Assembly (NCBI RefSeq): GCF_010015445.1
Contig: NC_053116.1
Location: 27,930,285-27,994,284, forward strand
Direction of reading: 5' to 3'
Length of the DNA: 64,000 nt
Source of the DNA: Perca fluviatilis
Taxonomy: Eukaryota > Chordata > Actinopteri > Perciformes > Percidae
Under the pieces are notes generated by a model. That model was not told where the DNA came from, did not search any database, and worked only from the letters and a program-made list of their open reading frames with translations. The position numbers and the translations under genes are program-made. Positions 1 through 12,960 of this stretch are shown here, piece after piece. Numbering within the stretch: the stretch's first letter is position 1; every line of letters starts with the position of its first letter.

Positions 1-442
1 ATTGACGCCCCGCAACAATGCAAACAGAAAAAAAAAAAAAAATATGAGCGTTTAACAGCAAGAAAACATATACAAGCGGACATAAAACCCGGTGTGTAGC
101 TCACCTTCTGTCCCCCGTTTCTGCGGCGAGTCCCTCCGCGAGAAACGCTTTTATTTCTGAAGTGGTAATGACATGCAGGGCAGGCTTGGCCGCTTCCACT
201 CATTCATCAGTTTCTTGCTCAAAGGAAAGGGTCGGTCCTGATAGTCCCTGCATGCGCTCTGCACACAAAAAAAATCCATTACGAAAGTTCCGGAAGTGCA
301 CGTGAATCCTAACTGTCGAGGGTTACTAAAGGCACAAAAGCTGCATACATAACAAATGTGAACCACTGCAAGTTGTGATTAAATTTGTGTTTAATAACTT
401 ACATTGCTGTTCTAGTTATGTTTTGTCTATATAGCCTATATC

Positions 443-443
<1 letters not shown>

Positions 444-485
<42 letters not shown>
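444..485. repeat. (TTA)n microsatellite
   Basis: Uninterrupted TTA units, about 14 copies. No gene is associated. Confidence 0.95.
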
Positions 486-486
<1 letters not shown>

Positions 487-1906
487 ATAGATACATATTC
501 TTATATATAGCTTACTCTGTTTTGCCTTCATAGGCCATATAGTGTTCACATACTGTTGATGTAGGCTTTAGGCCTACTAACTACAAAATCCTGCCTGGTA
601 GGTTGTCCACAGGCTACAGTTTTAATATTTAAATGTCTGAAAGTAGACTGGCGGGGGTTTGGTTTCGCCCTGTCCAATCTTAAAAGATTGAGCTTGGTCT
701 GGTGATAGCCAGACTAGTCTAAAAGGTGTCTGAGAAGTAGATGGATGGAAAAGAAAAAAATATGTCTATATGTATGTGTGTATGCATGTGTGTCTATGTG
801 TATGCATGTGTATATGTGCGTGCAGGTAGGTAGATATACTGTACATGTATGTGTATGTATACATATATAAATAAGTGAAGCATCAAATTGTTTTGTATTT
901 AACTAAAGTATAAAAATTGAAAAGGGGGTATAGGTAAGTTTTTTTAAACTTCCTACTCCTTTTCTTGAACATGGGAATTCCTTATTTGAATAATTTACAA
1001 TGATTTTGGATGATTGTGCTGAAATGTACATGTTCTTATTTATCTGTTATTTTTTATTTTTTAACATGTTTTTTTTAACAAAAAAACTAAACTGAAACTA
1101 AAGAGTTAAAGGCTCTGCACACCCACGCAGGTGTTTCCGTACTTCTACCTCTATAGACCTTTGCTCAGATTGAAGTAATGCTTGAAAGTACCAAAGTAAT
1201 CATGTCACCAATGTACTAAACAAGCTAACAAGTTCAACAGGAAAGGGAGACTGCTGTCAATCAAACACAGTCTGTACACGCCCACGCAGTCCAGAGGTCT
1301 AATTAAAAACACAACTTTGACTCGAGTGTCCTGAAATCCTAAACATGGACTGATGTTGTGAAAGAAAAATGTTTACTCATTAGCCAATAACTTCTTGGAA
1401 TGGATGGCTGATGTGAATATTCTAGGTCCACTCGCACAGCTGTTAACAATTTCTGGTAGACTTCCACTCTACAGTGCACACCGTCTGTAAATATTGTGCT
1501 GCATTGCTATTTCCACTAGTTGGATAAACTTGTCAAACAGCGGCTGTAATTAATCGTAAATAGCTACTGGCTGTTTCCATTCAAGTGAACCAGCTTTCTA
1601 GACAGAAAGTGAAGGCAAATTTGACGCAGCCCTTACTAGAAAAAATTAGTGAAATTTGGTGTGACTGCAGCATAATCAGAGGTCTATCACACAAAACCTA
1701 CTCATGGCCAATTTGGAGAACACCACTTATCAGTGACCAAATAGCCTTTCTTCCCTATGAAAATCTACAGTGGTGATTTTTCTCAACTGAAGAGATTACA
1801 TTTTATTTCTCACTGATGAATCACATGAAAAAAAACAATTATATTTGATATTGTCACATCATTTTTTGTTTTAGAACATGTCTAGATTGTGCAGTTTGTA
1901 GTTCCA

Positions 1907-1911
<5 letters not shown>

Positions 1912-1971
<60 letters not shown>
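1912..1971. repeat. (TA)n microsatellite
   Basis: About 30 uninterrupted TA units followed by an A-run. The sequence is self-complementary and so could extrude as a cruciform. The YIYIYI open frame over it is an artefact of the repeat. Confidence 0.95.
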
Positions 1972-1976
<5 letters not shown>

Positions 1977-3385
1977 AAATATGTATTGTGTGCATTATTT
2001 CTGGATTACATTTGAAATAAAAACCACACCCTTGTGTTCAGATGTAAGGCAGGGCTGTAAGTTTAGTTCAGACTGTGTTAGAATCACTAAAAATCTAAAT
2101 CGCACCTGCTTCAATCAGTCAAAGTTCTGTACTTGGAGTGAAGCATAGACTGGTGCGAGACGATAGCCTGATTTTGTAAGTCTTATACATAAACTTTCAC
2201 TTGAATGATCCTCCTGATGTGATGTATTTTAATCTGGGGATTTAGATTAATGTTAACTTTAGAGTAAAATGAGTGAATCAATTCCTCCTCTAGCCTTTTA
2301 TCTAAATGAAAAATTGTATTTCAATACATGAAAACAATGAACACAATAAACAATGTCATCAAGCTGGATGTCAGCTTTAATACACTTTATTCAATACTTT
2401 TCAATTTGTGTGATTGTTTTTTTTAAATATTAAATCAAATTCAAATTATTTTCATTGCACAGAACACTTAAACGACAAAATGTAGAAATTTTTCTTAGAA
2501 TATTTTATACATTGAACAAACCTAATACACTGTGTTATGAAACCACTCAGCAGGTGCACTGCAGCACACCTGGTGACCAAACATGCAGTATCATTCTTTA
2601 CCTAACCTTCTTGTACTGCGCTGTACTTTCTCATTCTTTCATTCATACAGTGTCCCCTATTGGCCAACATTCCACATTGCTTCACATAACTCTGGATTAT
2701 GCAACTTGAACACGGGTGAAAGTGAGAAGGGCAAAATAGACACCTGTTTTGGAATGTACTTTAAATGTATTATTTGATTGATTTGAATAGAAGAAGAATT
2801 GGTAATGGGTAGAGATAACGCACATGGATATTAACCACACTTACTACAAAGTGGATGACAAACAGTACTGGTGAATAGTCAATGCACAAAATCTAATTAG
2901 AAGACTCAAGCTTGCAAAGATGTCAATCCAGCAGTTCCTTTTTAACTTGAAAGAGGTCTCCAACTAGTAGCTGTGTGTTGCCCTAATGGTAATAAGGCTC
3001 CAGTTAAATAAGCTGGTAATACATTGCTGGAAATTTCTGTTGGGCAGAAATGTAGAATCTGTCTTGGTTTATAATGGCAGCTCTCCTCTCCTTACAAGAC
3101 ACATTGATCAGCAGCACTCTCACTGAAAGGCCAAGCACAGTCTACTGTAGGTGCACAACAGTGCTGTGGAAATATCTGTATACAACACCAAGCAATGAGG
3201 GCTCTCCCATCTCTTATTTCACTTTCATTCTTCCTTTGCTTTCAGTCTTCTCATTGATTTCTGACTTACTGTATCTCACTCTACCCTTCCCTTGCCCACT
3301 ATTGATGCATTTCCACTCCTTCCTATTTCCTCCTGTCCATTTTCTTTTTCCACTCAGTGCAACATGTTTTGTTTTTTTTATATTA

Positions 3386-3566
3386 TTTTTTGGGCTTTTC
3401 CACCTTTAATTGATAGGATAGCTAGGTGAGAAAGGGAAGAGAGAGGGGGAAGACATGCAGGAAATCGTCACAGGTCGGACTCAAACCCTGGACCTCTGCG
3501 TCGAGGAATAAGCCTCCAAGTATATTTGTGCCTGCTCTACCCACTGACCCAACCCGGCCACGCAAC
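3386..3566 (-). mobile_element. tRNA-derived SINE, minus copy
   Basis: Read on the minus strand, this is a diverged copy of the SINE at 9294-9476. It has a tRNA-like head (around 3566-3470), then the GCATGTC body, a CT-rich stretch and a tail ending in ...AAGCCC(A)n (around 3390). The A/T-rich 3' end lies at the low coordinate. Six copies of this family lie in the window. It is non-coding, and Pol III promoter remnants are the only functional sites expected. Confidence 0.7.
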
Positions 3567-4257
3567 ATGTTATTTTTGGACTAAATACTGTGCAAACTTC
3601 TCTTCTCTTCTTCTTTCTGTCCCTGTCCCTCCTCAATTACATTTCCAGCAACATGTGTTGATCTCCTCTGTATTTCTGAGGTGTCTGTGCAGCAAGATAG
3701 TCAGCAACTGAGGAGCAGAAAATAGAATAAACGTCAAGCTAGATGAAGTAAAGGTGTTAGTGTGTGATTGAAGTTAGATATCTTTGAAGCGACAGCAGAG
3801 TTGGACGCAATACTGGCTGCTCAGGAAATTGGAACAAGCTCTAAGGCTCGGCCATCTTCCTTTTTCTTTCATTTTCTCACACTTTCTTCCTGTCTAAAGG
3901 CAGTTTCAGCCGATCTTTCCTCCCCCGAGCATGGCTTTGTTCAGATCCCCGCGCACACACACCTCTCTCACAAACTAGCAAACTAGCAGCAGCACAGGGT
4001 AGCAACACGTTAATCTTCATGTGATGCAGCCAAAATAGTGTGTATATATATTCTGTTTTAATTATCTTGATGAATAAGGATACTTTATTCAGTATCATTT
4101 GATTTAACACTTAATTTAATTTAAATTTGCTTAATAAATTAATTTAGTGGTAGGTGGGAGAAGGTCCTCTTGTAGCATAGTTGAAGATTACACAAACAAG
4201 TAAGGGGTAACTCATACTGGACTCAAGGACCCAGCTGGGCCCAAAGTGCACACACTG

Positions 4258-5183
4258 TAGTCCAGTCATTTTATGACAAAAGGTAGGATAAATTGCAACA
4301 GAAGCAAACTCAACTGATTGTGTATCCTCAATATGTACAATACACCTATTCATTCTTTTTCTCACGTGAATAGAGTCCAAATTTTAACCTTTAGCTATCA
4401 CCATGCAAATTACTGAGTTGATTACTTACATTAAGACAAACAAAAAATGTATTACAAGTCTTTTGAAATTGTTTGGTTAACATGGGCAAACGGTGCATAA
4501 TCTAATTACGTATGTGCTAATTTGCATAAATACCACAACAGAGCTAAACATTGGGTATAGCCAGGTGAAAATGTCTTGTTGAATCTTGTTGACATATAAC
4601 AGTAAAAGACTTAATGTTAAGGTCTGAATGGAACCCATTTAGGCTACCATGTAGGAGAAACAACAGGAAATCTTTCTTACCTGAGTGACAGTTTAGTGAC
4701 AGTTGATTGACAGTTGAGTGGACCTTGAAAGAATGACTGAATCTCTACCCCTTATGGTGACATTTGTTTGCCTCTATAGTCTTTTACTGTAAGATGTCAA
4801 TAATATTCTACAAGACATTTTCACCTGGCTATATCCAATGTTTAGATCTGTTGTGGTATTTATGCAAATTAGCGCATACTTTATTATGCATCATTTGCTC
4901 ATGTTACCAAAACATTTCAAAAAAGTGTATTACATTTTTTGTTTGTCTTAATGTAAGTAATCAACTCAGTAATTTTCATGGTGATATCTAAAGGTTAACA
5001 TTTTTAGCCTATTCACATGAGAAAAAGAAGGAATAGGTGTATGAATAGGCTTTCCCCTAATGGAATTCTTCGGGTTTTTTTTTCCTTACTCAGGACATAT
5101 TGACAATACAAAATCAGTTGAGTTTGCTTCTGTTGCAATTTGTCCAAGGTTGACCCCAATTTTGGCTTAAAATGACTGGACTA
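4258..5183. repeat. Long imperfect palindrome (arms ~355 and ~405 bp)
   Basis: The left arm (4258-4611) is the reverse complement of the right arm (4778-5183), with substitutions and small indels. The outer ends are TAGTCCAGTCATT and AATGACTGGACTA, and the inner ends are AGTAAAAGACT and AGTCTTTTACT. The loop (4612-4777) contains three near-identical TGACAGTT units. No open frame of note is present. It could be a fold-back transposon or two inverted copies of one unknown repeat. I cannot define a target-site duplication. Confidence 0.75.
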
Positions 5184-5199
5184 AATGGCTGTCATGCAG

Positions 5200-6340
5200 C
5201 ATTCACATATTGTGGGATGAACAGTGAAGACAGGAAATATTCCTGGGGTTACAACTTGTTAATGTCATGCGACAGCTCAAGATGGGGACCGCAATCAAAT
5301 GCAATCAGAGAGACAGAAAGACAATCAGGCACAGAGTTGGTGTGAATCTTCACCTGCGTTGACCTCATAAATACACTAGATGGAGCCACTTACCATGTAA
5401 TACCACACCGCACTGGTCTTTTTCATTTCTAAAGCCGGTTTTTAGTATGTAGTGTGTTCACACTTGAGTGACAAGTGCACATGCTCAAACATGTTAGTTT
5501 GCACACAGAATCTGCCTGATTATTCAGTGTTCTGTTGACTGACACTACTGTCCCACAATGCATCTCTTCATTAGAAACGGAGGAGTGGGGAGTGTGAACA
5601 GGTGCATGAGTTTTGGAATAAAACAACATCAATAATATCTGATGTGATAGGTTGTCGAATACCTACTGACCCGATTGTTTTTGTTACTTAATGATGAATC
5701 TAAATTACACCTACTTGGGAGACAGAAGAAAATGTGGCTAGCTGGATCAACGCGACCAAAAAAATGATAGCTCAACGCATCTTATTTAATTTAATAAATA
5801 ATAATAATAAATTAAATTTTCCATTTGATGATCATAAATGACCTGTAACAGCAAACGAGACTAACTAACTAACTAAAAGAACGCTATTTTGATACAGTTT
5901 TTGTTAATCAGATTTTTCTTGCGAAGTCACAAAATGATTTACGGCAGGCAGACCTACACTACTGTAACACATTCTGATGGGTCACAGTTTTCAGGGTAAA
6001 AGCCCGTGTTTGAGTATCCAGCCAGGTAAAAGGTAGCCGGAGATTTCTTCACAAAGGCCTAATTGTATTTTCATTTTATTTTAGAAGGTATCTGTTGTAG
6101 TTATGGCTGATAAGGGGGCAGGGCCATCACATACAAAAAGAAAATTGAACGAAGAACAAATTAAAGCTAAAAGGGAGAGTGACAGACGACCGGCAAAAAC
6201 CCAAGTCACCCTAGCCCTCTTCCTCCTAGACAGGCATGTAATATGTCTCTTCCATTCATAAAATAACTTGACGTGGTTGTACATAACGTCAGAAGCCTAC
6301 ATGAAAATACAACTCCACCCGTTTAGCGGCCAGTTGGAGG
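5200..6340. other. Gene-free AT-rich stretch
   Basis: I recognise neither a gene nor a repeat family here. Short open frames at 5429-5632 and 6081-6284 have no known domain and no splice context. Confidence 0.4.
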
Positions 6341-6344
6341 AACG

Positions 6345-6410
6345 TTGGGTTTCATGAAAGGTGCTATATAAATCTAAGTTATTATTATTATTATTATTAT
6401 TATTATAAGG
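6345..6410 (+). mobile_element. LINE/SINE 3' tail (L2-like) with (ATT)n end
   Basis: The string AAAGGTGCTATATAAATCTAAG followed by (TTA)n at 6378-6406 is the typical 3' end of fish L2-clade LINEs and of SINEs that share their tail. It is a severely 5'-truncated insertion with no coding sequence left. Family assignment is from recalled knowledge of the tail motif GCTATATAAAT. Confidence 0.6.
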
Positions 6411-7004
6411 TTAGTTGCTACAAAAAACTCTTGCTAATGCTTTGGTAACGGGTAACGTATTTTCTTATTGTAATGATTGTCTGTCTGAGCAAAACATTCA
6501 TTGCAACTGTATGATCTCCTGGTAACGCTAACTCTTAAAAATCTTTACGACAGCAGGTGTGGTAAAAACACTACCGCTCTTGTGCAAAGGGGCAGCTAGA
6601 ATTAACACAAACTGAAAGTTCCTCGTAGCCACTTTAAGGGAAAAACACACAATGCCCAGCTTTGGGAGCTTAAAACAGTGGAATTTGTAGAAATAGACAA
6701 AAGAAACAATCTCTGTGTTCCAATACCCATACATCATACTATCTAGTATATCAGAAAAAGATTTAGTAGGTCCCAATACATAGTATGTCACATGCAGTAT
6801 GCCAAAAATACCAGGATGTCTTACTGCATCCGTCCACATTTTGCAGCATACAAGCCAGCATGCTTTTCTGGCTATTCTGACCTGCAATCCTTTGTGCAGC
6901 ATATATGAGCAAGAGGGTCAAAGTTTAAGGTGCAATGTTATGACAAAGTAGTATGCATATGCAGATATAAAACCGATTTATATCTATAGTAGTATGTCCC
7001 AATT

Positions 7005-7380
7005 CAGTGGTGGAAGAAGTATTCAGATTCTTTACTTAAGTAAAAGTACTAATACAAGTTAAGGTCCTGCAGGGAAAATGTTACTTAAGTAAAAGTATGT
7101 AAGTATCACCAGGAAAATGTATCAAACTATTAAAAGTAAAAGTACTCAATGCAGAAAAATTCTCACATTTTAGAAACTGGAAATGATCAAAACAGTTCTG
7201 TAAACCAACTAAGTGTTTGATGGGCTAATTATTTCAGCTGTACTTGTAGGTTTATATATTGTTGGGTAGTTTAATTCATAATAAAACATCATATTTTATA
7301 AACTACATGTGTTGTGTGTGTGCAAAGAATCTCAATTTGTAAAGTAACTATACTAACTAAAGCTGTCAGTAAAGTCTTAC
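7005..7380 (+). mobile_element. hAT-like non-autonomous element, 3'-truncated
   Basis: It starts with CAGTGGTGGAAGAAGTATTC and continues with repeated ACTTAAGTAAAAGTA strings, the left end of a very common fish hAT-like repeat. The matching right end (TTCCACCACTG) is absent, so the copy is truncated around 7380. No transposase is encoded. Confidence 0.65.
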
Positions 7381-7697
7381 CTTACTTAATTGTCTCACAT
7401 CCACCTGTTTGGTTCCTTAATCACTAAAGTTAAAAAATATAATTCATGTAAAAAAAAAAAGCTTTAGGGTCAGGGTCTGTTTTATACAGTCTATGGTCAG
7501 GGTCCTGGTATTGTGCATGCTGGTTTAGTGGCTTAGTGGTATGAGTTACCGAGGCATTCATTAATGTAAGTAGTTGGACCTGTGCTTTTTTTTTCAAAAT
7601 GGTTAGTTTAATCACTCACTTTAAACTTGGATTGTGTGCTTATTATCTCACCATCTGTATCATCCATTGTTTCAAGGTCTATGCTTGCTTTTCTCTT

Positions 7698-7701
<4 letters not shown>

Positions 7702-7738
<37 letters not shown>

Positions 7739-7764
7739 GCATGTGAGTATGTGAGTGTGAGTGT

Positions 7765-7813
<49 letters not shown>
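7702..7813 (+). repeat. (GT)n microsatellite, interrupted
   Basis: About 112 bp of GT units with interruptions near 7729-7770. It can adopt Z-DNA. The Cys/Val-rich open frame over it is an artefact. Confidence 0.95.
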
Positions 7814-7814
<1 letters not shown>

Positions 7815-8205
7815 TGCAGCAGAGAGGAAATCACGTGTCGGCTTGGTTGCTCACTTATCAGCTCTGCCATATGCTGCTTTATGTAAAACAGTCTTGTTGA
7901 GAGGCCTTATGTCATATTCAATAGGAGCAATAAACTGATGAAGCTACAGTGAAAAAATTGTACTTTTTACCTCAGCCTTAACTTCAAAACAATATGCATA
8001 TGCTAATTGTAGATTTATTGCCACCATTATTTCAAGACATCCCCTTTTCAGTATCTTTACTGTCTGTAAAGCACCATGTCCTCCCCCACTGTTAACACAG
8101 CACCATGTCTACAGAGAGCAACAAGGCGGAGCTGTAGGTGGATGTTTTTGTATTGGTGTACCTGTGTTCTCCCTGTGTCATTCTATTCTCTCTAGTCTCT
8201 TAGAT

Positions 8206-8618
8206 CAGAGGTTCTCTTTTTTTTTTCTTCCAGCCAAAGACCCCTTACAAGATAGAAGCTATACCGGGGACCCCCTTATGTCCCTTGGAATAATTTGACG
8301 TGGCCTTTTTTTTTTTTACACTTCTATAGTCTTAGTAATGTGAAAGAACAACACAAGAGAACTGTATTAGAACAATAATAAACACAAACAATAAAAATGC
8401 ATTAAACATATTTGTTTGCAGATTCTAAGAGTTATAGATTTGTTAGATTACAACGTAATCTATGACCTATTATAGATTAAAAAATTCAAATATTATTTGT
8501 TGAATTATAAAGACTTTTGTAAAAAATTTAAATGCCATGATCATTTAAATGAATGAATCTGAAAACGTTTCACTGACTCCCTGGCTGAGTGCCACAGATC
8601 CCACTTTGAGACTCACTG
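8206..8618. mobile_element. hAT-like MITE with perfect 8-bp TSD
   Basis: The 413-bp element starts CAGAGGTTCTC and ends GAGACTCACTG. It is flanked on both sides by TCTTAGAT (8198-8205 and 8619-8626), a perfect 8-bp target-site duplication, which is diagnostic of the hAT superfamily together with CAG-type termini. The interior is AT-rich and non-coding. It is a deletion derivative mobilised in trans. Confidence 0.85.
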
Positions 8619-9293
8619 TCTTAGATTGCATGTTTTGCCTTTGTTTTCCAACCAGTTCCTCTTTGTTTCTTTTGCTCTACTGCTTCTACTTATTTTCTCT
8701 TCCGGTCAGCCATCTGTTCAACTAAGTATCTCTCTCTGATAGGTTGTCATATAATGGGAAAGGACTGTATGCTCTGACCCAGCTTGGCAGATTCTTGTCT
8801 ACCTAAACAGTACATGACTGCAGCCTGTTGATCTGATATGAAGCACATGCCATGCTGCACAGAGGAGAGTGTGCCAACATGTTGGCCATTGCAACTTTAA
8901 AATTGATGTCAGGGCTGTGTGTCTGTCAACTTCTTTTCCCCCCTATACTGGCTTAAACATAATGCTGCAGTAATAGTAACCCACATTTAAATGAGTAGGT
9001 GTTATTTTGTTTCCTGTTGTTTAAGTTCACCATGGAAGGAAATGTGTGTTTGCCAACACTACCTTATTGCTCTCCTTTAGTAAGCTGTGGGAATCATCTA
9101 TAAAGAGGATTTCTCTGGCACCGATAGTATATTAACATTCCAAACTCTTCAGATGGCTGGACAATTTCCTTGGGAGCGGTCCAAGAAAAATGAGCTGATC
9201 AAGAACAAATCACTTTCCATCAACTTTGGAAGATAAATATATGAAAAAAAATTGTGTTCAGCATTTAAGATCTCTAAAAAAATATACAGTATA

Positions 9294-9476
9294 GGGCGCC
9301 TGGGTAGCTCACCTGGTAGAGCAGGCGCCCATATATAGAGGTTTACTCCTCGACGCAGCGGCTACAGATTTGGCTCCAGCCTGCGGCCCTTTGCTGCATG
9401 TCATTCCCTCTCTCTCTCACCTTTCATGTCTTCAGCTGTCCTCTATAAATAAAGGCTTAAAAATGCCCCAAAAAAA
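9294..9476 (+). mobile_element. tRNA-derived SINE, best full copy
   Basis: The head GGGCGCCTGGGTAGCTCACC, followed by TGGTAGAGC, resembles a tRNA 5' half with an A-box-like TAGCTCACCTGG. A degenerate B-box region lies around 9355-9380. The body CCTTTGCTGCATGTCATTCC precedes a CT-rich stretch, and the copy ends ATAAAGGCTTAAAAATGCCCC(A)n. It serves as the family reference for the other five copies in the window (3386, 23139, 37657, 42350, 60772). It is not a functional tRNA: the tRNA-like fold is incomplete. Confidence 0.75.
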
Positions 9477-9765
9477 TTATCTTTAAAAAAATATATATAT
9501 ACAGTGTATACTGTGCAAGTGTGTAAATTACATACAGTAGCCTAGTTAAGTATTCTTTTTTCTTCATTTTCTTTCACTGATTCACCATAAGGTAAGAAAG
9601 CACACAAAAAAATCTGTGACTTGGAGGCAAACAGGTAACCAGTTTATAGCTTTTTATTTCTGGCAGTCTTACAATAGCAAAGCTGCCAACAGTGCAATTT
9701 TAAACCAATATTCATTATTCAGTTTACAATTAAAATAACCCAAATAATGCCAACTTTTTCTTCAC

Positions 9766-9821
<56 letters not shown>
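9766..9821. repeat. (CAT)n microsatellite
   Basis: About 18 uninterrupted CAT units. Confidence 0.95.
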
Positions 9822-10563
9822 CCACAGATTTCACTCAGTCTGCTCTGCTGCAGGACACGCTGGGCTGCTGCCCAAACAGAATGCTGACATAGACCCAATC
9901 TTTCCCGTCACACACATTAAAGTAATTAACTCTGCATTCAGAGGATGAAAAAGGTGGAGCAACTCTTTTGTGTGGCATTGATAATTTGCGAAAAATGAAA
10001 GCAAGAGTTGATGACTGTTGCACTCTCTTTTAGGTATCAGGCTATAAATTCTATGGGGATCAGAAATATAAACTCATTTCTAGCTTTAAGTTAAATAAAT
10101 TATTCAGTTCATGTTCACATTCAGATGAGTTGAAAGGGCTGTTTGATTTTTTTCCATCATGACTTCCACAGGGCAAAAAGTAACTGAGAAGAAAGAGAAT
10201 TAATGAAAGGAGAAAGATGCGAGAGTACTATTTAGTATAGCAGTAAATAATTGCATTATGCTATCTGTATTTATGAAGCAGTCACAGGAAGAGAAATCAC
10301 CTGTGGTTCTGGCAAAATTTAACAGTGCACATATTTATTTTTCCCCCTGAATGATTGTGATATGGAATAAAAGCTCCGATTAGTTTCTCCATAGTCAGGG
10401 GAAGGAAAGAAAAAAAAAAACTACCAGAAGCCTTTTCTATTATTCCCTTCAACTCATTAAGACTTGCTCCAAGCACTCCGAGGAACAAACAAATCAAAAC
10501 CCAGACTTTCTCTCTTATAGCTTTATTTTAAAACCCAGCATGTGTTGTGTGAAAGGTATTCTT

Positions 10564-10655
10564 GCTTGTCAGACCTATCTCCACAGTGCTGCGGAGTAAG
10601 GTCTGGCCCCTCCACACCTACACTCCTGGATGGGAGAAAAAAAAACGCCTGGGTT
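10564..10655 (+). mobile_element. Fragment of Mutator-like MITE (same family as 47987)
   Basis: The string GTCAGACCTATCTCCACAG... through CTCCTGGATGGGAGAAAAA matches the first ~90 bp of the element at 47987-48386. The rest of the element is missing, and a TTAA-type element starts 16 bp downstream. Confidence 0.6.
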
Positions 10656-10671
10656 GTTTGCATATCTTTAA

Positions 10672-10925
10672 AGTGCTCATATTATGCTTTTTGGCCTTTT
10701 CCCTTCCCTTTATAAAGTCCACCCCAAAGGGACATACCATCTCCAACAGAAAACACTGTTCACAAACTGCTCCAAACAGCTCTATTGTAGTCCAGCTTTG
10801 ATGTCCGTGACAAACGTGCGAGGCACGCCATCATACTCTGCTTCTTAATGGCTAGTTGTCCTTACCTAGATACTGCGCATGTGCGACTCCCAACAAAGAT
10901 GGAATAGAAGTGCGACATCACAGGG
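10672..10925 (+). mobile_element. TTAA-type TIR element, family AGTGCTCATATT, truncated
   Basis: It starts immediately after a TTAA (10668-10671) with AGTGCTCATATTATGCTTTT and continues through CAACAGAAAACACTGTTCAC, a block shared with the copy at 37705. The expected right end (reverse complement of the start) is absent, so the copy is 3'-truncated. The end coordinate is approximate. Termini and target suggest a Kolobok-like or piggyBac-like non-autonomous element. Confidence 0.6.
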
Positions 10926-10999
10926 AAATAAATGTGTTTGTTCTTCAACAGGATCATTAGGTGGTTCTGGGCAACATATTTTCAAACCCATGACACATT

Positions 11000-12790
11000 G
11001 ACCTTTTTTTTGCATGGCCTTAGGAATAAAAGAAAGACCTCTGCTTGTAACTCTTCATTTTATAGAAAGAGAAAGACATAAGTTACTGATCTGCGACTGA
11101 TGTGTGCTCTTTGGCCACTAATATGAGACCATACAATTTGTTGCTAACTTTAGCTCTTGAATATCAACATAAACCTTATTGGTAACCATTATAAGACTAA
11201 TAATAAGCTAAAAAGATAAAAGGTGGGTACTACTAGCCATAACGTTGGTTTGCAGAAGAGGCCTGTTTGAAAAATCTGTGGATGTTTGTTAAGAGTGAAT
11301 TATTAAAAAACTACCGTAATTAAATTGTCAGTACTAATAATGGTAAACTTTTTAGAAGAACTATTTTTAAAGAATTTAAATTTTCTATTTCTATATTTAA
11401 ATCACTGATTTTCATAGTGTAGAAGAATGAATGGAATTCAATGGCTGCTTGGCAAACACAAAGAAGGTAAAGTCTGCACGGCAGTGTAATGCTCCTCAGG
11501 AGCTTGGGAAACACAATCATTCAAAAACCCAACATTTGGAAATTGGTCAGTTATTGTATATGATATTCAGGAAAATGGCCAAAACAGTGGTATGGTCCTT
11601 TAACTAGTCAATGAGAGGAGTAAAAACTGCTATTAGTGTCTTTTTCCTGACTTGTTTGGGGAGAAGAGGTGAAGTCAAAGGAAGGGCAGACACCCTGGAG
11701 ATAAATGACAAGAACAGTCTCCTCTGTTGCTGCGTTTGGACTTGGGCAGTAAAAGTGCTGATTGAGGTCTACCCCACCTATCAGTCATTCAATCAACCAT
11801 TCACAGCTGACCAATAGGGTTTCCCTGCCTTGGCCTGTTGCTTGGAGTGAAGTGAAGTGCTGGCACGTTGCTCATTTTAATCTCCTTAAGTATTCGCCAC
11901 ACAGTAGAGTCAATGAGTCCGTCTGTCACAGTGATCGATTCCGGTGTTGCAGGTTTCCTGAGCAGTCAGGAGTTTCTGCTGGAGCAGGAAACAGTTCGCT
12001 GGATAACAAACTGCATGTTGGATTCCACAATTCATCAGCCACTTCATGATAGCAGATTGAAAAGAGACTGCTTGGAGTCCTGCCATTACAGTCTGGTACT
12101 GTAGAAATGACAGATGTTGGTGGCTATTTTATTGCCTCACAAGGCCAATTTTTAAGTATCCTTTGCTTATTGTGGTAAGACTGGCAAGCATTTGTCTTGT
12201 ATAAAGCCAGTGCTTATTTTTGTTATTTCCTATTTTTAGGATGTCTGATCGGAGTAGTTAACGATGTAGAAGGCAGACTCGAGAAACTGTCCATTTCATC
12301 CCCAAACTGGTTTATTTACAGGTATAACCAAAAGCAATCTACAAAAAAAATAAACTAAATAACTTTGCCTAAACACAACTCATAACCAAGGAAATCTAGA
12401 TTACCTTAAACAAAACATAAAGTGCACACTTCTACACCTTCAAGCCATCTTAACCCCTGAGCCACTCAAAGCCAACTGCTTAAATAGGCCTTCTCATCAG
12501 GCCTCATGAAGCAAGGAAGCTTTCTTTCTTCTTCTTTTTTTTGTGTGCTCACAATACCACCTGTTGGTCAGAGTGTAAAACAAAATTGTATAACATAACT
12601 GGTTAGTAAATGGATTGCCTTGAGAGGTATGTGGCTATCAAATGTGTGTAAATCAATCCTTTGGTCGTAATATAATAATAGCAGGAGGAGCAATATTAGT
12701 ATTCTTAAACTGGAAAGTGGTTTAACCAGGCAGAGGGCAGTGAATGTGCTTGTGTAGCTCCTGGATGTATATAAAACAATGTAGATTCAA
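11000..12790. other. Gene-free stretch
   Basis: No gene is supported. Overlapping short frames near 11611-12104 lie in three phases without splice sites or domains and look random. The 12240-12600 part may be a dispersed repeat that I do not recognise. Confidence 0.4.
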
Positions 12791-12796
12791 ACCACT

Positions 12797-12960
12797 TTCC
12801 AAACAAGTCATGTTGTATGTACGGACAGCGAGGCTTCGGTTGTCATCAATGACGTCTTTTGTCTAAAACGATACAAGCATCGATACGCACTTCACAGAAA
12901 ACTTCCGGGATTTCCCTGACACACGCTTCGAAGCCTCGGTACAGAACCCAACATCACTAG
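12797..12960. mobile_element. Short hAT-like MITE
   Basis: The ends are imperfect inverted repeats: left GTCATGTTG...GCGAGGCTTCGG, right CGAAGCCTCGG...CCCAACATCAC. The interior of ~100 bp is non-coding. GAAGCCTCGGTAC is typical of a fish hAT MITE family. I find no clean target-site duplication, so the exact ends are uncertain. Confidence 0.5.

Larger units (their letters stand above)
1..3385. other. Upstream flank, no supported gene
   Basis: I see no convincing exon here. The stretch is AT-rich and holds a (TTA)n run at 444-485 and a (TA)n run at 1912-1971. A possible dispersed repeat near 1110-1310 carries two CCACGCAG motifs. A GGTGAG splice-donor-like string on the minus strand at about 100-105 follows GC-rich sequence (105-150), but no coding frame supports it. 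The open frames in this stretch are short and have no recognisable domain. Confidence 0.5.

Noticed and set aside
9294..9370. tRNA-like sequence
   Set aside because: The tRNA-like head belongs to a dispersed SINE with a common body and tail; it is not an intact tRNA gene.
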